DNA from: Brumimicrobium sp965656195 | GTDB lineage: Bacteria; Bacteroidota; Bacteroidia; Flavobacteriales_D; Crocinitomicaceae | NCBI GenBank assembly: GCA_965656195.1 | Contig: CBFHJL010000039.1 | Location: 1-26,583, forward strand | Direction: 5' to 3' | Length of the DNA: 26,583 bases | Shown: positions 14,314 through 24,685 of the stretch, in pieces | Layout: every line of letters begins with the position of its first letter | Numbering within the stretch: the first letter of the stretch is position 1 | Notes under the pieces: model-generated | Database searches by the model: none | Told to the model about the DNA's origin: nothing | What the model saw: only the letters and a program-made list of their open reading frames with translations | Position numbers and translations under genes: made by a program

Positions 14314-17300
14314 TTATTCTTTATTCGCTGTCATTTCATCGTAAACTTCTTTTGAGCCTACTATCATGTCTTTGAACATTCTTGTACCTGTACCTGCAGG
14401 AATCTGGTGTCCAACGATCACGTTCTCTTTCAACCCGAGTAAGTGATCTTCTTTTCCAGAAATTGCCGCTTCGTTCAGTACTTTCGTTGTCTCCTGGAAA
14501 GAAGCCGCTGAAATGAATGACTGTGTCTGAAGAGATGAACGTGTAATACCTTGTAACATCGGTTTAGATGTTGAAGGAACTGCATCTCTTGATTCAACTG
14601 TCTTCATGTCTTCACGCTTCAACTGAGAGTTCTCGTCACGAAGCTTACGTGCAGATACAATCTGACCAGCCTTCAATGTTTGAGAATCTCCCGGATCAAC
14701 AACAACTTTCTGTCCGAAGATACGATCGTTCTCCTCCATAAAGTCTGCTTTGTGAACAGCTTGGTTCTCTAAGAACTTCGTATCACCAGCATCAACGATC
14801 TCTACTTTCAACATCATTTGACGTACGATCACCTCGAAGTGCTTGTCATTGATCTTCACACCCTGTAGACGATATACTTCCTGTACTTCATTTACTAAGT
14901 ACTCTTGTACAGCTGTTGGCCCTTGAATATTCAAGATATCTTTTGGAGTAATTGCTCCATCAGAAAGTGACTGTCCAGCACGTACGAAGTCATTCTCCTG
15001 TACAAGGATATGCTTAGAAAGGTTTACAAGATATTTCTTCTTCTCACCAGTCTTCGCTTCAATGATCACCTCACGGTTACCACGTTTGATCTTACCGTAG
15101 CTAGCAATACCATCTATTTCTGAAACCACTGCTGGATTCGATGGATTACGTGCTTCGAAAAGCTCAGTAATACGTGGAAGACCACCTGTGATATCACCAC
15201 CTTTACCACCTACACGTGGTATCTTAACAAGACTCTGACCTTGTTCGATCTTATCTCCCTCTTTCACAGAAACGTGTGCGTTAACTGGAACTGGGTATGA
15301 CTTAAGAATTTCACCTTTCTTATCCTTAATAAGGATCGTTGGGTTTTTCTTTTTATCTCTTGTTTCAGTAATTACTTTTTCAGTAAATCCTGTTTGCTCA
15401 TCGACCTCTTCACGGTAAGTTATACCTTCGATCACATTTTCGAATTCTAGTATACCACTATATTCAGAAACGATCACGGCGTTATATGGATCCCAAGTAC
15501 AGATTACATCACCTTTCTTGATATCCTCACCATTTTCAACTGCCATTACTGCACCGTAAGGAATATTTCCTGTCATCGCTGCTAGACCAGTCTTTTTGTC
15601 AACAATCTTAAGTTCAGCCGAACGACCTACAACGATCTCTTTCTTCGAACCATCTTTTTCAGTTTTAGTAATCGTTCTTAACTCATCGATTTCCAATTTA
15701 CCTGAAGCTTTTGCTTTCAAGTCATTTTCATCGGCAATGTTAGAGGCAGTACCCCCAACGTGGAACGTACGAAGTGTAAGCTGTGTACCTGGTTCACCGA
15801 TCGACTGTGCAGCAACTACACCAATTGAATCTCCAAGTTGAGCTTCTCTGTTCGTTGCAAGGTTACGACCGTAACACTTACCACAAACTCCTCTTCTTAA
15901 TTCACAAGTTAATACAGAACGAATTTCTACTTCTTCTACTCCTGCATCTTCAATCTTACGAGCAATATTTTCATCAATTACTTGTCCTGATTCTGCAAGA
16001 ACGTTTTCATCATCATCAAGTACATCATGAACAGCAGTTCTACCTACTATGCGATCATATAATGGTTCAACGATTTCGTCATTCTTCTTTAAAGGAGTAG
16101 CTATAATTCCTCTCAGTGTACCACAATCATGTGAGTTCACAATCACATCCTGAGCAACATCTACCAAACGACGTGTAAGGTAACCTGCATCGGCTGTTTT
16201 TAGGGCTGTATCGGCAAGACCTTTACGTGCACCGTGAGTTGAAATAAAGTACTCAAGAATTGATAATCCTTCCTTAAAGTTCGAAAGAATCGGGTTTTCA
16301 ATAATCTCTTGCGAGGATGCACCAGATTTTTGAGGTTTCGCCATCAATCCACGCATTCCTGACAGCTGACGAATCTGCTCTTTCGAACCACGTGCTCCTG
16401 AATCGAACATCATGTAGATAGAGTTAAATCCTTGCTTGTCATTTTTCAACTGCTCCATTAACGTATGCGTCAATCGAGAATTTGTACGTGTCCAGATATC
16501 AATAATCTGGTTATAACGCTCGTTGTTTGTGATAAGACCCATGTTATAGTTCTCCATCACCTCAACAACACTCTCTTGTGCTTTGTCTACTAATTCTTCC
16601 TTTTGCTTAGGAATGATAATATCATCAAGGTTGAATGATAATCCGCCACGGAATGCCATGTCATAACCTACAGATTTGATATCATCAAGGAACTGAGCTG
16701 TACGAGAAGTTCCTGACACTTTAAGAACCTTACCAATAAGGTCTCTCAATGCTTTCTTCGTCAATACATCATTGATGAATCCAACTTCTTTCGGTACCAT
16801 ATCATTGAAAAGTACACGACCTACAGTAGTTTCAATCATTCTAATTTCTGACTCCCCCTCTGCATTAAGGTCATGAGAACGTACCTTAATGTGAGCATGA
16901 AGATCTACAGAACCTTCATTTAGTGCTATACGCACCTCTTCTGGCGAGTAGAATGCAGAACCTTCTCCTCTCATTGTACGATCTTCGTCAGTCTTTCTAC
17001 CTTTAGTCATGTAGTAAAGACCCAAAACCATATCCTGAGAAGGTACAGCTATCGGAGCACCGTTAGCAGGGTTCAAAATATTATGTGAAGACAACATCAA
17101 TAGTTGTGCTTCTAGAATCGCAGCATTTCCAAGTGGTAAGTGAACGGCCATCTGGTCACCATCGAAATCGGCGTTGAATGCCGTACATACTAATGGGTGA
17201 AGACGTATCGCTTTACCTTCGATTAATTTCGGTTGGAAAGCCTGAATACCTAATCTGTGCAACGTTGGTGCACGGTTAAGTAAAACAGGATGCGATTTAA

Positions 17301-18600
17301 TTACATTTTCTAAGATATCCCAAACAACTGGCTCTTTCTTATCTACGATTTTCTTCGCTGATTTAACCGTTTTTACGATACCTCTTTCAATCAATTTACG
17401 GATAACAAACGGCTTGTAAAGCTCTGCAGCCATATCTTTTGGCAAACCACACTCGTGCAGTTTAAGATCTGGTCCAACAACAATTACCGAACGTGCTGAA
17501 TAATCTACACGTTTACCCAATAAGTTTTGACGGAAACGTCCTTGCTTACCTTTCAATGAATCTGAAAGTGATTTCAATGGACGATTTGATTCTGTTTTAA
17601 CTGCACTTGATTTTCGTGAGTTATCGAAAAGTGAATCTACAGATTCCTGTAGCATACGCTTCTCATTTCTCAAAATTACCTCAGGAGCTTTAATCTCTAT
17701 TAATCGCTTCAAACGATTGTTTCTAATGATCACTCTTCGGTAAAGGTCGTTCAAGTCAGATGTTGCGAAACGACCACCATCTAGAGGTACCAATGGACGT
17801 AACTCTGGCGGAGTTACAGGAACCACTTTTATGATCATCCATTCAGGGCGGTTTTCAATACGATCTTGAGAATCACGCATTGCTTCTACTACCTGAAGAC
17901 GTTTCAATGCCTCGTTCTTACGTTGCATTGAAGTTTCCGTATTCGCTTTATGTCTTAAGTCATAAGACAACTGGTGCAAATCCAAACGCTGTAGCAAGTC
18001 ATAAACTGCCTCAGCACCCATCTTAGCGATGAATTTATTAGGATCTGTATCATCTAAATATTGATTCTCTTTTGGAAGTTCATCAAGGATGTCCAAATAC
18101 TCTTCCTCAGTAAGGAACTGCATCTTTTCAAGCTCTTCGCCATCAGCTGCTTTTGCCTCACCTGATTGAATTACAACATATCTTTCATAATAGATAATCT
18201 GATCAAGCTTCTTAGTTGGAAGACCTAAAAGGTATCCAATTTTATTCGGCAATGATCTGAAATACCAGATGTGTGCCACAGGAACAACCAATTGGATGTG
18301 TCCCATACGCTCACGACGTACTTTCTTTTCTGTAACTTCTACACCACAACGGTCACAAACGATTCCTTTATATCGGATACGCTTATATTTACCACAGTGA
18401 CATTCATAATCCTTAACAGGACCGAAAATACGCTCACAGAACAAACCATCTCTTTCTGGTTTATACGTTCTATAGTTGATCGTTTCAGGCTTCAATACTT
18501 CTCCACTTGATTGCTCAAGTATCTGCTCTGGCGAAGCCAAAGAGATCGTTATCTTGGAGAATTTTTTTACCGTATCTTTTGTATCTTTTCTATAAGCCAT
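14314..18600 (-). CDS. rpoC: DNA-directed RNA polymerase subunit beta'
   Basis: The 1,428-residue largest subunit of RNA polymerase. Zinc-binding Cys67, Cys69, Cys82 and Cys85 sit in YECHCGKYKRIRYKG/VCDRCG. The catalytic magnesium site is NADFDGDQ with Asp478, Asp480 and Asp482. The second zinc site (HDCGTLRG and CELRRGVCGKCYGRN) and the trigger-loop region (IGEPGTQLTLRTFHVGG) are intact. I start at ATG 18600 (MAYRKDTKDTVKKF), as in other Bacteroidota; a TTG at 18609 would add three residues. It lies 35 bp after rpoB, with no terminator between, so the two are co-transcribed. Nothing suggests truncation or unusual insertion. Confidence 0.98.
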   Translation of the reverse strand: MAYRKDTKDTVKKFSKITISLASPEQILEQSSGEVLKPETINYRTYKPERDGLFCERIFGPVKDYECHCGKYKRIRYKGIVCDRCGVEVTEKKVRRERMGHIQLVVPVAHIWYFRSLPNKIGYLLGLPTKKLDQIIYYERYVVIQSGEAKAADGEELEKMQFLTEEEYLDILDELPKENQYLDDTDPNKFIAKMGAEAVYDLLQRLDLHQLSYDLRHKANTETSMQRKNEALKRLQVVEAMRDSQDRIENRPEWMIIKVVPVTPPELRPLVPLDGGRFATSDLNDLYRRVIIRNNRLKRLIEIKAPEVILRNEKRMLQESVDSLFDNSRKSSAVKTESNRPLKSLSDSLKGKQGRFRQNLLGKRVDYSARSVIVVGPDLKLHECGLPKDMAAELYKPFVIRKLIERGIVKTVKSAKKIVDKKEPVVWDILENVIKSHPVLLNRAPTLHRLGIQAFQPKLIEGKAIRLHPLVCTAFNADFDGDQMAVHLPLGNAAILEAQLLMLSSHNILNPANGAPIAVPSQDMVLGLYYMTKGRKTDEDRTMRGEGSAFYSPEEVRIALNEGSVDLHAHIKVRSHDLNAEGESEIRMIETTVGRVLFNDMVPKEVGFINDVLTKKALRDLIGKVLKVSGTSRTAQFLDDIKSVGYDMAFRGGLSFNLDDIIIPKQKEELVDKAQESVVEVMENYNMGLITNNERYNQIIDIWTRTNSRLTHTLMEQLKNDKQGFNSIYMMFDSGARGSKEQIRQLSGMRGLMAKPQKSGASSQEIIENPILSNFKEGLSILEYFISTHGARKGLADTALKTADAGYLTRRLVDVAQDVIVNSHDCGTLRGIIATPLKKNDEIVEPLYDRIVGRTAVHDVLDDDENVLAESGQVIDENIARKIEDAGVEEVEIRSVLTCELRRGVCGKCYGRNLATNREAQLGDSIGVVAAQSIGEPGTQLTLRTFHVGGTASNIADENDLKAKASGKLEIDELRTITKTEKDGSKKEIVVGRSAELKIVDKKTGLAAMTGNIPYGAVMAVENGEDIKKGDVICTWDPYNAVIVSEYSGILEFENVIEGITYREEVDEQTGFTEKVITETRDKKKNPTILIKDKKGEILKSYPVPVNAHVSVKEGDKIEQGQSLVKIPRVGGKGGDITGGLPRITELFEARNPSNPAVVSEIDGIASYGKIKRGNREVIIEAKTGEKKKYLVNLSKHILVQENDFVRAGQSLSDGAITPKDILNIQGPTAVQEYLVNEVQEVYRLQGVKINDKHFEVIVRQMMLKVEIVDAGDTKFLENQAVHKADFMEENDRIFGQKVVVDPGDSQTLKAGQIVSARKLRDENSQLKREDMKTVESRDAVPSTSKPMLQGITRSSLQTQSFISAASFQETTKVLNEAAISGKEDHLLGLKENVIVGHQIPAGTGTRMFKDMIVGSKEVYDEMTANKE

Positions 18601-18635
18601 TTTATACAAGTGTTTTTCTAATTAAACGTTGACCA

Positions 18636-21600
18636 TTAATCCATTGAGATGTTCAGTCCTAATCCTCTTAACTCGTGAAGCAATACATTGAATGATTCAG
18701 GAATACCTGGTGTAGGTAAATTGTCTCCTTTCACAATTGCTTCATAAGCTTTAGCTCTACCGTTAACATCATCAGATTTAACTGTCAAGATTTCTTGCAA
18801 GATGTTTGCTGCACCGAATGCTTCAAGTGCCCATACCTCCATCTCACCAAATCTCTGACCACCAAATTGCGCCTTACCACCAAGTGGTTGCTGCGTGATC
18901 AATGAGTATGGTCCGATAGAACGCGCATGCATCTTATCATCAACCATGTGAGATAATTTCAACATGTAGATGATACCTACCGTTGCTGGTTGGTCAAAAC
19001 GCTCACCTGTTCCTCCATCGAATAAGTATGTTTTACCAGAACGTGGAATACCAGCTTCATCACAATACTCATCAATCTCAGAAGGGTGTGCTCCATCAAA
19101 AATTGGAGTTGCAAACTTCTTACCTAACTTCTCACCTGCCCAACCAAGAACAGTCTCATAGATCTGTCCAAGGTTCATACGTGATGGTACCCCTAGTGGG
19201 TTCAACACTATATCAACTGGTGTTCCGTCTTCTAAGAACGGCATATCTTCTTGTCTCACAATATTCGCAACAATACCTTTGTTACCGTGACGACCTGCCA
19301 TCTTATCACCAACTTTAAGCTTACGTTTCTTAGCAAGATAAACTTTAGCTAGCTTCACAATACCTGATGGTAGTTCATCACCAACAGAAATATGGAACTT
19401 CTTACGCTTGTAGTTACCTAAAAGGTCGTTTGCTTTAATATTGAAGTTGTGAATCACACGTTGAACCATTGAGTTGATGCTATCATCTGTAGTCCATTTA
19501 CTTGGATTCACAATAGAATAATCTATAATTCCAAGACTCTTCTCAGTAAATTTAGATCCTTTCTTAATGATCTCTTCACGGAAGTTATTCGTAACACCCG
19601 CTGATTTCTGACCTTCAAGAATTTTAATTAATTTCTGGATCAATACTCCTTTCAATTCTCCTAAGTCCTTTTCGTATTCTGTATCCAACTGCTCAAGGAT
19701 TGGTTTATCCTGTGCTTTGGTTTTACGATCTTTAACTGCTCTAGAGAATAGTTTTTTGTTGATAACAACACCTTTCAATGAAGGGCTTGCTTTCAATGAA
19801 GCATCTTTTACATCACCCGCTTTATCACCAAAGATTGCACGAAGAAGTTTTTCTTCCGGAGAAGGATCAGTTTCACCTTTTGGTGTGATCTTACCGATAA
19901 GAATATCTCCTTCTTTAACCTCAGCTCCGATACGGATCAATCCGTTCTCATCAAGATCTTTGGTTGCATCTTCACTAACGTTAGGAATATCTGCAGTTAA
20001 CTCCTCCATTCCACGTTTCGTATCACGCACCTCTAATGAGTACTCATCGATGTGGATTGAAGTAAATACGTCATCTTTCACAACACGCTCAGAAATAACG
20101 ATCGCATCCTCAAAGTTATACCCTTTCCAAGGCATAAAGGCTACTTTCATATTCTGACCAAGAGCAAGTTCACCTTGTTGTGTAGCATAACCTTCACAAA
20201 GTACCTGTCCTTTAGCCACCTTATCACCTTTCTGAACGATTGGCTTCAAGTTCATTGTTGAACCTTGGTTCGTTTTCTGGAACTTTGTAAGATTGTATGT
20301 TTTAGTATCACCATCAAAAGATACCATTTCGTCTTCTTTCGATAGCTTGTATTTAATCTTGATTTCGTTTGCATCAACATATTCTACAACTCCATCACCT
20401 TCAGCGTTAATCAATACACGTGAATCTCTCGCTACTAAACGTTCAATTCCTGTACCAACGATCGGTGAATTTGGTTTAAGAAGTGGTAGTGCCTGACGCT
20501 GCATGTTAGATCCCATCAATGCACGGTTGGCATCATCATGTTCCAAGAAAGGAATAGATGAAGCAGCAATAGATGCAATCTGGTTAGCACCTACATCCAT
20601 CAAATCTAACTCTTCAGGAGACACTACTGGGAAGTCACCTTCCTCACGTGCTTTAATCATATCACTTTCGAATTCTCCTTTTGCATTCACTGGAGCATTC
20701 GCCTGAGCGATCATCTTAGCGTCTTCCTCTTCAGCTGATAGATAAATTGGGTCTTCTTTCAACTTCACTTTACCGTTTTCTACTTTACGGTAAGGAGTTT
20801 CAATAAATCCTAATTTATTCACTTTCGCAAATACACAAAGAGAAGAAATCAAACCAATGTTTGGACCCTCTGGTGTTTCAATCGTACAAAGACGACCATA
20901 GTGCGTATAGTGAACATCACGTACCTCGAAACCAGCTCGCTCTCTTGACAGACCTCCAGGTCCAAGTGCCGAGAAACGACGTTTATGTGTAACCTCAGAT
21001 AAGGGATTCGTTTGATCCATGAACTGAGACAACTGGTTAGTTCCGAAGAACGAATTAATCACTGAAGAAAGTGTCTTGGCATTAATAAGGTCAATTGGAG
21101 TAAACACTTCGTTATCACGAACATTCATTCGCTCTCGAATTGTTCTTGCCATACGAGCAAGACCTACTCCAAACTGAGAATATAATTGCTCTCCCACAGT
21201 TCTAACACGACGGTTAGACAAGTGATCGATATCATCTACTTCAGCTTTCGAATTGATTAACTGAATTAGATACTTAATGATCTTAATAATATCACTCTTA
21301 GTAAGTACACGAGATTCCTCATCATCAGAAATCTTCAACTTCTTATTAATACGGAAACGTCCAACTTCACCAAGATCATAACGCGTATCAGAGAAGAATA
21401 ATTTCTCAAACACACCACGAGCCGTTTCAAAATCTGGCGGCTCCGCGTTACGTAATTGTCTATAAATATGTTCTACAGCCTCTTTTTCAGAGTTTGAAGT
21501 ATCTTTTTGTAGGGTATTGTATATGATCGTGAAATCAGCAGAATTTACATCTTCTTTATGAAGAATAACGGTTTTAACGCCAGCATCAAGAATCTCCTCA

Positions 21601-22448
21601 ATATGCGCCTCTTCAAGAACTGTTTCACGGTCCAAGATTACCTCGTTTCTTTCGATAGATACAACTTCGCCTGTATCTTCGTCAACGAAATCTTCTACCC
21701 ATGATTTCAAGACTCTCGCAGCAAGTTTACGACCCAAAATCTTCTTGAGGTTCGTTTTATTAGCTTTCACCTCGTCTGCAAGGTCAAATATTTCTAATAT
21801 ATCTTTATCACTTTCATAACCTATAGCTCTGAAAAGTGTTGTTACAGGAAGCTTTTTCTTTCTGTCGATATAAGCGTACATAACATTGTTAATGTCTGTA
21901 GCAAATTCCATCCAAGATCCCTTGAACGGAATAATACGCGCAGAGTACAATTTAGTACCATTTGCGTGTCTAGACTGCCCGAAGAATACACCTGGAGACC
22001 TGTGAAGCTGAGAGACGATTACTCGCTCTGCTCCATTCACAACAAATGATCCTTTTGGAGTCATGTAAGGAATTGTACCAAGGTACACATCCTGAACTAT
22101 TGTTTCGAAATCTTCGTGTTCCGGGTCAGTACAGTAAAGCTTAAGCTTTGCCTTCAGAGGCACACTGTATGTTAGACCACGTTCTATACACTCTTCGATA
22201 GTGTAGCGTGGCGGATCAACAAAATAATCCAAAAACTCCAGCACGAATTGGTTTCGTGTATCAGTAATCGGGAAATTTTCTGAGAACACCTTAAAAAGTC
22301 CTTCCTTTTCACGATTCTCAGGAGTTGTTTCCAACTGGAAAAACTCTCTAAATGATTTGATTTGAACATCCAAAAAGTCTGGGTATTCAAAAGAACTTTT
22401 GCTTGATGCAAAATTAATTCTTGTAGCGATATTATTTGATGTTGCCAA
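18636..22448 (-). CDS. rpoB: DNA-directed RNA polymerase subunit beta
   Basis: The 1,270-residue second-largest RNA polymerase subunit, forming the catalytic cleft with beta'. The rifampicin-site cluster is standard: QFMDQTNP with Asp478, then THKRRFSALGPGG with His488 and Ser493, at the same spacing as E. coli Asp516, His526 and Ser531, so wild-type drug binding is expected. RERAGFEVRDVHYTHYGRLC, the GRHGNKG loop and the C-terminal clamp segment (LLHELRGLGLNISMD) are present. The only usable start is TTG at 22448 (encoding MATSNNIATRINFASSK): upstream codons reach an in-frame TAA 12 bp away with no ATG or GTG, and the resulting N-terminus matches the family. A 110-bp spacer with two hairpins separates it from rplL. 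Confidence 0.98.
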   Translation of the reverse strand: MATSNNIATRINFASSKSSFEYPDFLDVQIKSFREFFQLETTPENREKEGLFKVFSENFPITDTRNQFVLEFLDYFVDPPRYTIEECIERGLTYSVPLKAKLKLYCTDPEHEDFETIVQDVYLGTIPYMTPKGSFVVNGAERVIVSQLHRSPGVFFGQSRHANGTKLYSARIIPFKGSWMEFATDINNVMYAYIDRKKKLPVTTLFRAIGYESDKDILEIFDLADEVKANKTNLKKILGRKLAARVLKSWVEDFVDEDTGEVVSIERNEVILDRETVLEEAHIEEILDAGVKTVILHKEDVNSADFTIIYNTLQKDTSNSEKEAVEHIYRQLRNAEPPDFETARGVFEKLFFSDTRYDLGEVGRFRINKKLKISDDEESRVLTKSDIIKIIKYLIQLINSKAEVDDIDHLSNRRVRTVGEQLYSQFGVGLARMARTIRERMNVRDNEVFTPIDLINAKTLSSVINSFFGTNQLSQFMDQTNPLSEVTHKRRFSALGPGGLSRERAGFEVRDVHYTHYGRLCTIETPEGPNIGLISSLCVFAKVNKLGFIETPYRKVENGKVKLKEDPIYLSAEEEDAKMIAQANAPVNAKGEFESDMIKAREEGDFPVVSPEELDLMDVGANQIASIAASSIPFLEHDDANRALMGSNMQRQALPLLKPNSPIVGTGIERLVARDSRVLINAEGDGVVEYVDANEIKIKYKLSKEDEMVSFDGDTKTYNLTKFQKTNQGSTMNLKPIVQKGDKVAKGQVLCEGYATQQGELALGQNMKVAFMPWKGYNFEDAIVISERVVKDDVFTSIHIDEYSLEVRDTKRGMEELTADIPNVSEDATKDLDENGLIRIGAEVKEGDILIGKITPKGETDPSPEEKLLRAIFGDKAGDVKDASLKASPSLKGVVINKKLFSRAVKDRKTKAQDKPILEQLDTEYEKDLGELKGVLIQKLIKILEGQKSAGVTNNFREEIIKKGSKFTEKSLGIIDYSIVNPSKWTTDDSINSMVQRVIHNFNIKANDLLGNYKRKKFHISVGDELPSGIVKLAKVYLAKKRKLKVGDKMAGRHGNKGIVANIVRQEDMPFLEDGTPVDIVLNPLGVPSRMNLGQIYETVLGWAGEKLGKKFATPIFDGAHPSEIDEYCDEAGIPRSGKTYLFDGGTGERFDQPATVGIIYMLKLSHMVDDKMHARSIGPYSLITQQPLGGKAQFGGQRFGEMEVWALEAFGAANILQEILTVKSDDVNGRAKAYEAIVKGDNLPTPGIPESFNVLLHELRGLGLNISMD

Positions 22449-22480
22449 GACTACTAATTTTTATTTGAAAAAAGAACTAA

Positions 22481-22540
22481 ATGCGTATAAACGCATATAA
22501 ACAGCACAAGGCACCCCGAAAAATCGGGAATGCCTGTGCT
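22481..22540 (-). promoter_or_regulatory. Twin hairpins in the rplL-rpoB spacer (attenuator or processing site)
   Basis: A long hairpin at 22503-22540 has outer AGCACA/TGTGCT, middle GGCA/TGCC and inner CCCGA/TCGGG pairings. It is followed on the minus strand by a small hairpin at 22481-22496 (ATGCGT, 4-nt loop, ACGCAT). Neither has an immediate T-tract; a run of six T lies about 8 nt past the second. This fits partial termination or RNase cleavage that sets polymerase subunit output below that of ribosomal proteins, as known at this position in E. coli. Confidence 0.6.
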
Positions 22541-22558
22541 TTAAAATAAGTATGAAAC

Positions 22559-22936
22559 TTACTTAACTTCAACTTCAGCTCCTGCCTCTTCAAGTGAAGA
22601 TTTAAGACTGTCAGCCTCATCTTTTGCAATACCTTCTTTAACTGGAGATGGTGCATTGTCAACAAGCTCTTTAGCTTCTTTAAGACCTAATCCTGTAAGT
22701 TCTTTTACCAACTTAACAACTGCAAGCTTACTACCACCTGCTGCTTTAAGGATTACATCAAACTCTGTTTTTTCTTCTGCAGCGTCACCACCACCGGCAG
22801 CTCCACCACCAGCTACAGCTACTGCTGCTGCTGCAGGTTCGATTCCATGCTCCTCTTTAAGGATGTCTGCTAGTTCGTTTACTTCTTTTACAGTAAGATT
22901 TACTAACGTTTCTGCGATTTCTTTTAACTCAGCCAT
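22559..22936 (-). CDS. rplL: 50S ribosomal protein L7/L12
   Basis: A 125-residue stalk protein that recruits translational GTPases to the ribosome. The N-terminal dimerisation helices (about 1-33) are followed by an Ala/Gly-rich flexible hinge (about 34-53, GGGAAGGGDAA). The globular C-terminal factor-binding domain contains FDVILKAAGG, KLAVVKLVKELTGLGLKEAK and VEVK at the end. Length is typical. It lies 42 bp after rplJ, whose product carries the L7/L12 dimers, and upstream of the twin-hairpin spacer before rpoB. Confidence 0.97.
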   Translation of the reverse strand: MAELKEIAETLVNLTVKEVNELADILKEEHGIEPAAAAVAVAGGGAAGGGDAAEEKTEFDVILKAAGGSKLAVVKLVKELTGLGLKEAKELVDNAPSPVKEGIAKDEADSLKSSLEEAGAEVEVK

Positions 22937-22978
22937 TTTATTTTATTTAATAAAGTTCAAAAATAATTAATAATTAAT

Positions 22979-23500
22979 CTATGCTCTTTCTGAGAGCGTC
23001 TTTAGGATTCCAGCAATCTTGCCACCTTGCCCTTTAAGTCCAGATACAACGTTTTTAGCTGGACTCTGAAGCAATGCAACAATATCTCCGATAAGTTCCT
23101 CCTTACTCTTGATATCAACTAATGCATCAAGGTGTTCTTCACCAACATACACTGACTCCTCAATATATGCCGCCTTCAGAACAGGCTTATCATTCTTTTT
23201 ACGAAAATCCTTAATCACTTTTGCAGGTGCATTACCTACTTCAGCGAACATTACAGATGTTGGACCTGACAATACTCCTTTCAATTCATCAAGACTATCA
23301 TTACCAAGATTGTTCATCGCTTTTTCAAGTAACGTGTTCTTCACGACTTGCAAGCGAATTCCTTTCTTAAAGCAACGACCTCTTAAATCATTAACTTTCT
23401 CTACTGTCAACTCTGATGTATCTGCTAAATAGAAAACCCCTGATTCTTTCAAATCGTTTGTTAGGTTTTCGATGTACTGCGCTTTTTCTTCTCTAGTCAT
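22979..23500 (-). CDS. rplJ: 50S ribosomal protein L10
   Basis: The 173-residue base of the ribosomal stalk: the N-terminal domain binds 23S rRNA beside L11, and the C-terminal helix anchors L7/L12 dimers. Recognisable segments are MTREEKAQYIENLTNDL, LRGRCFKKGIRLQVVKNTLLEKAM, GPTSVMFAE and PAKVIKDFRKK. Only 10 bp separate it from rplA, so there is no room here for the long L10-binding leader found before rplJ in E. coli; any such control would have to act inside or upstream of rplA. Confidence 0.97.
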   Translation of the reverse strand: MTREEKAQYIENLTNDLKESGVFYLADTSELTVEKVNDLRGRCFKKGIRLQVVKNTLLEKAMNNLGNDSLDELKGVLSGPTSVMFAEVGNAPAKVIKDFRKKNDKPVLKAAYIEESVYVGEEHLDALVDIKSKEELIGDIVALLQSPAKNVVSGLKGQGGKIAGILKTLSERA

Positions 23501-23510
23501 AATTTAAATT

Positions 23511-24206
23511 TTAAGCGACAACAGACTTAGCGTCAATTAGAATACTAGGACTCATAGTTGAACTCAAGTAGATACTTTTAATGTAAGTACCTTTTGCTGC
23601 AGCTGGTTTCATTTTAATCAACGTAGTCAGCAATTCATTCGCATTATCTTTAATCTTTGCCCCATCAAATGAAGCCTTAGCGATATTTGAATGAATGATA
23701 CCGAATTTGTCAACGCGGAAATCAATTTTACCTGCTTTCACTTCTTGAACTGCTTTACCTACATCCATTGTAACAGTACCAGTTTTAGGGTTCGGCATAA
23801 GACCTCTTGGCCCTAACACTCTACCGAGTGCACCAACTTTACCCATAACGGATGGCATAGTGATGATAACATCAACATCTGTCCAACCACCTTTGATCTT
23901 ATCAATGTATTCGTCCAAACCAACATAATCAGCACCAGCTTCTTTGGCCTCATCTTCCTTATCAGGAGTACAAAGTACAAGCACTTTCACGTCCTTACCA
24001 GTTCCATGAGGTAAAGCAACTGTTCCTCTGACCATTTGATTCGCTTTTCGAGGATCAACCCCTAAACGAATACTTAAATCAACAGAAGCATCGAATTTAG
24101 TCTGAGTAATCTCCTTAACTAAATCACATGCCTCAGTCAACGAATACGCCTTACTTAAGTCATACTTAGAAAGCGCTTCTTTTCTTTTCTTAGAAATACG
24201 TCCCAT
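23511..24206 (-). CDS. rplA: 50S ribosomal protein L1
   Basis: A 231-residue protein of the L1 stalk that guides deacylated tRNA from the E site; in many bacteria it also represses its own operon by binding the mRNA before or within rplK. Family signatures include LGVDPRKANQMVRGTVALPHGTG, GRVLGPRGLMPNPKTGTVT (central domain) and GKIDFRVDKFGIIHSNIAK. Length is usual. It lies 12 bp after rplK and 10 bp before rplJ, in one transcription unit. A candidate L1-binding structure is found upstream of rplK at 24686-24723. Confidence 0.97.
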   Translation of the reverse strand: MGRISKKRKEALSKYDLSKAYSLTEACDLVKEITQTKFDASVDLSIRLGVDPRKANQMVRGTVALPHGTGKDVKVLVLCTPDKEDEAKEAGADYVGLDEYIDKIKGGWTDVDVIITMPSVMGKVGALGRVLGPRGLMPNPKTGTVTMDVGKAVQEVKAGKIDFRVDKFGIIHSNIAKASFDGAKIKDNANELLTTLIKMKPAAAKGTYIKSIYLSSTMSPSILIDAKSVVA

Positions 24207-24218
24207 GATTTATGTTTT

Positions 24219-24659
24219 TTAGTTTTGAGGAAAATCACCTTTAACAGTAATTCCCATACTTCTTGCCGTACCGGCAACCATTTTCATTCCTGATTCCACT
24301 GTAAAACAGTTCATGTCCTGTAACTTATCCTCTGCAATTGCACGAACTTGTTCCCAGGTTACTGCAGCAACTTTCACTCTGTTTGGTTCTGCTGAACCAC
24401 TCTTTAGTTTAGCTGCTTCTAATAATTGAACTGCTGCTGGTGGGGTTTTGATAACAAAATCAAAGGATTTATCACCGTAAACCGTGATAACAACAGGTAA
24501 AACTTTTCCTGGTTTGTCTTGAGTTCTTGAGTTGAACTGCTTACAAAACTCCATAATGTTGACACCTTTCGCACCAAGTGCTGGTCCAACAGGAGGAGAA
24601 GGATTAGCTGCACCACCTCTGATCTGTAATTTGATCAATCCTGCTACTTCTTTAGCCAT
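24219..24659 (-). CDS. rplK: 50S ribosomal protein L11
   Basis: A 146-residue protein of the GTPase-associated centre, binding 23S rRNA and contacting elongation factors. The N-terminal domain opens AKEVAGLIKLQIRGGAANPSPPVGPALGAKG with the conserved Pro-rich stretch (the thiostrepton-site region), and the C-terminal rRNA-binding domain contains GTARSMGITV. Normal length, ATG start. It follows nusG after a 90-bp structured spacer and precedes rplA by 12 bp. Confidence 0.97.
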   Translation of the reverse strand: MAKEVAGLIKLQIRGGAANPSPPVGPALGAKGVNIMEFCKQFNSRTQDKPGKVLPVVITVYGDKSFDFVIKTPPAAVQLLEAAKLKSGSAEPNRVKVAAVTWEQVRAIAEDKLQDMNCFTVESGMKMVAGTARSMGITVKGDFPQN

Positions 24660-24685
24660 TTGTATATAAATTGTGTAGTTCTAAC

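Noticed and set aside
15596..20706. Several plus-strand open frames of 60-150 codons opposite rpoB and rpoC
   Set aside because: They are mirror frames of highly conserved genes, with no recognisable domains and no promoters of their own.
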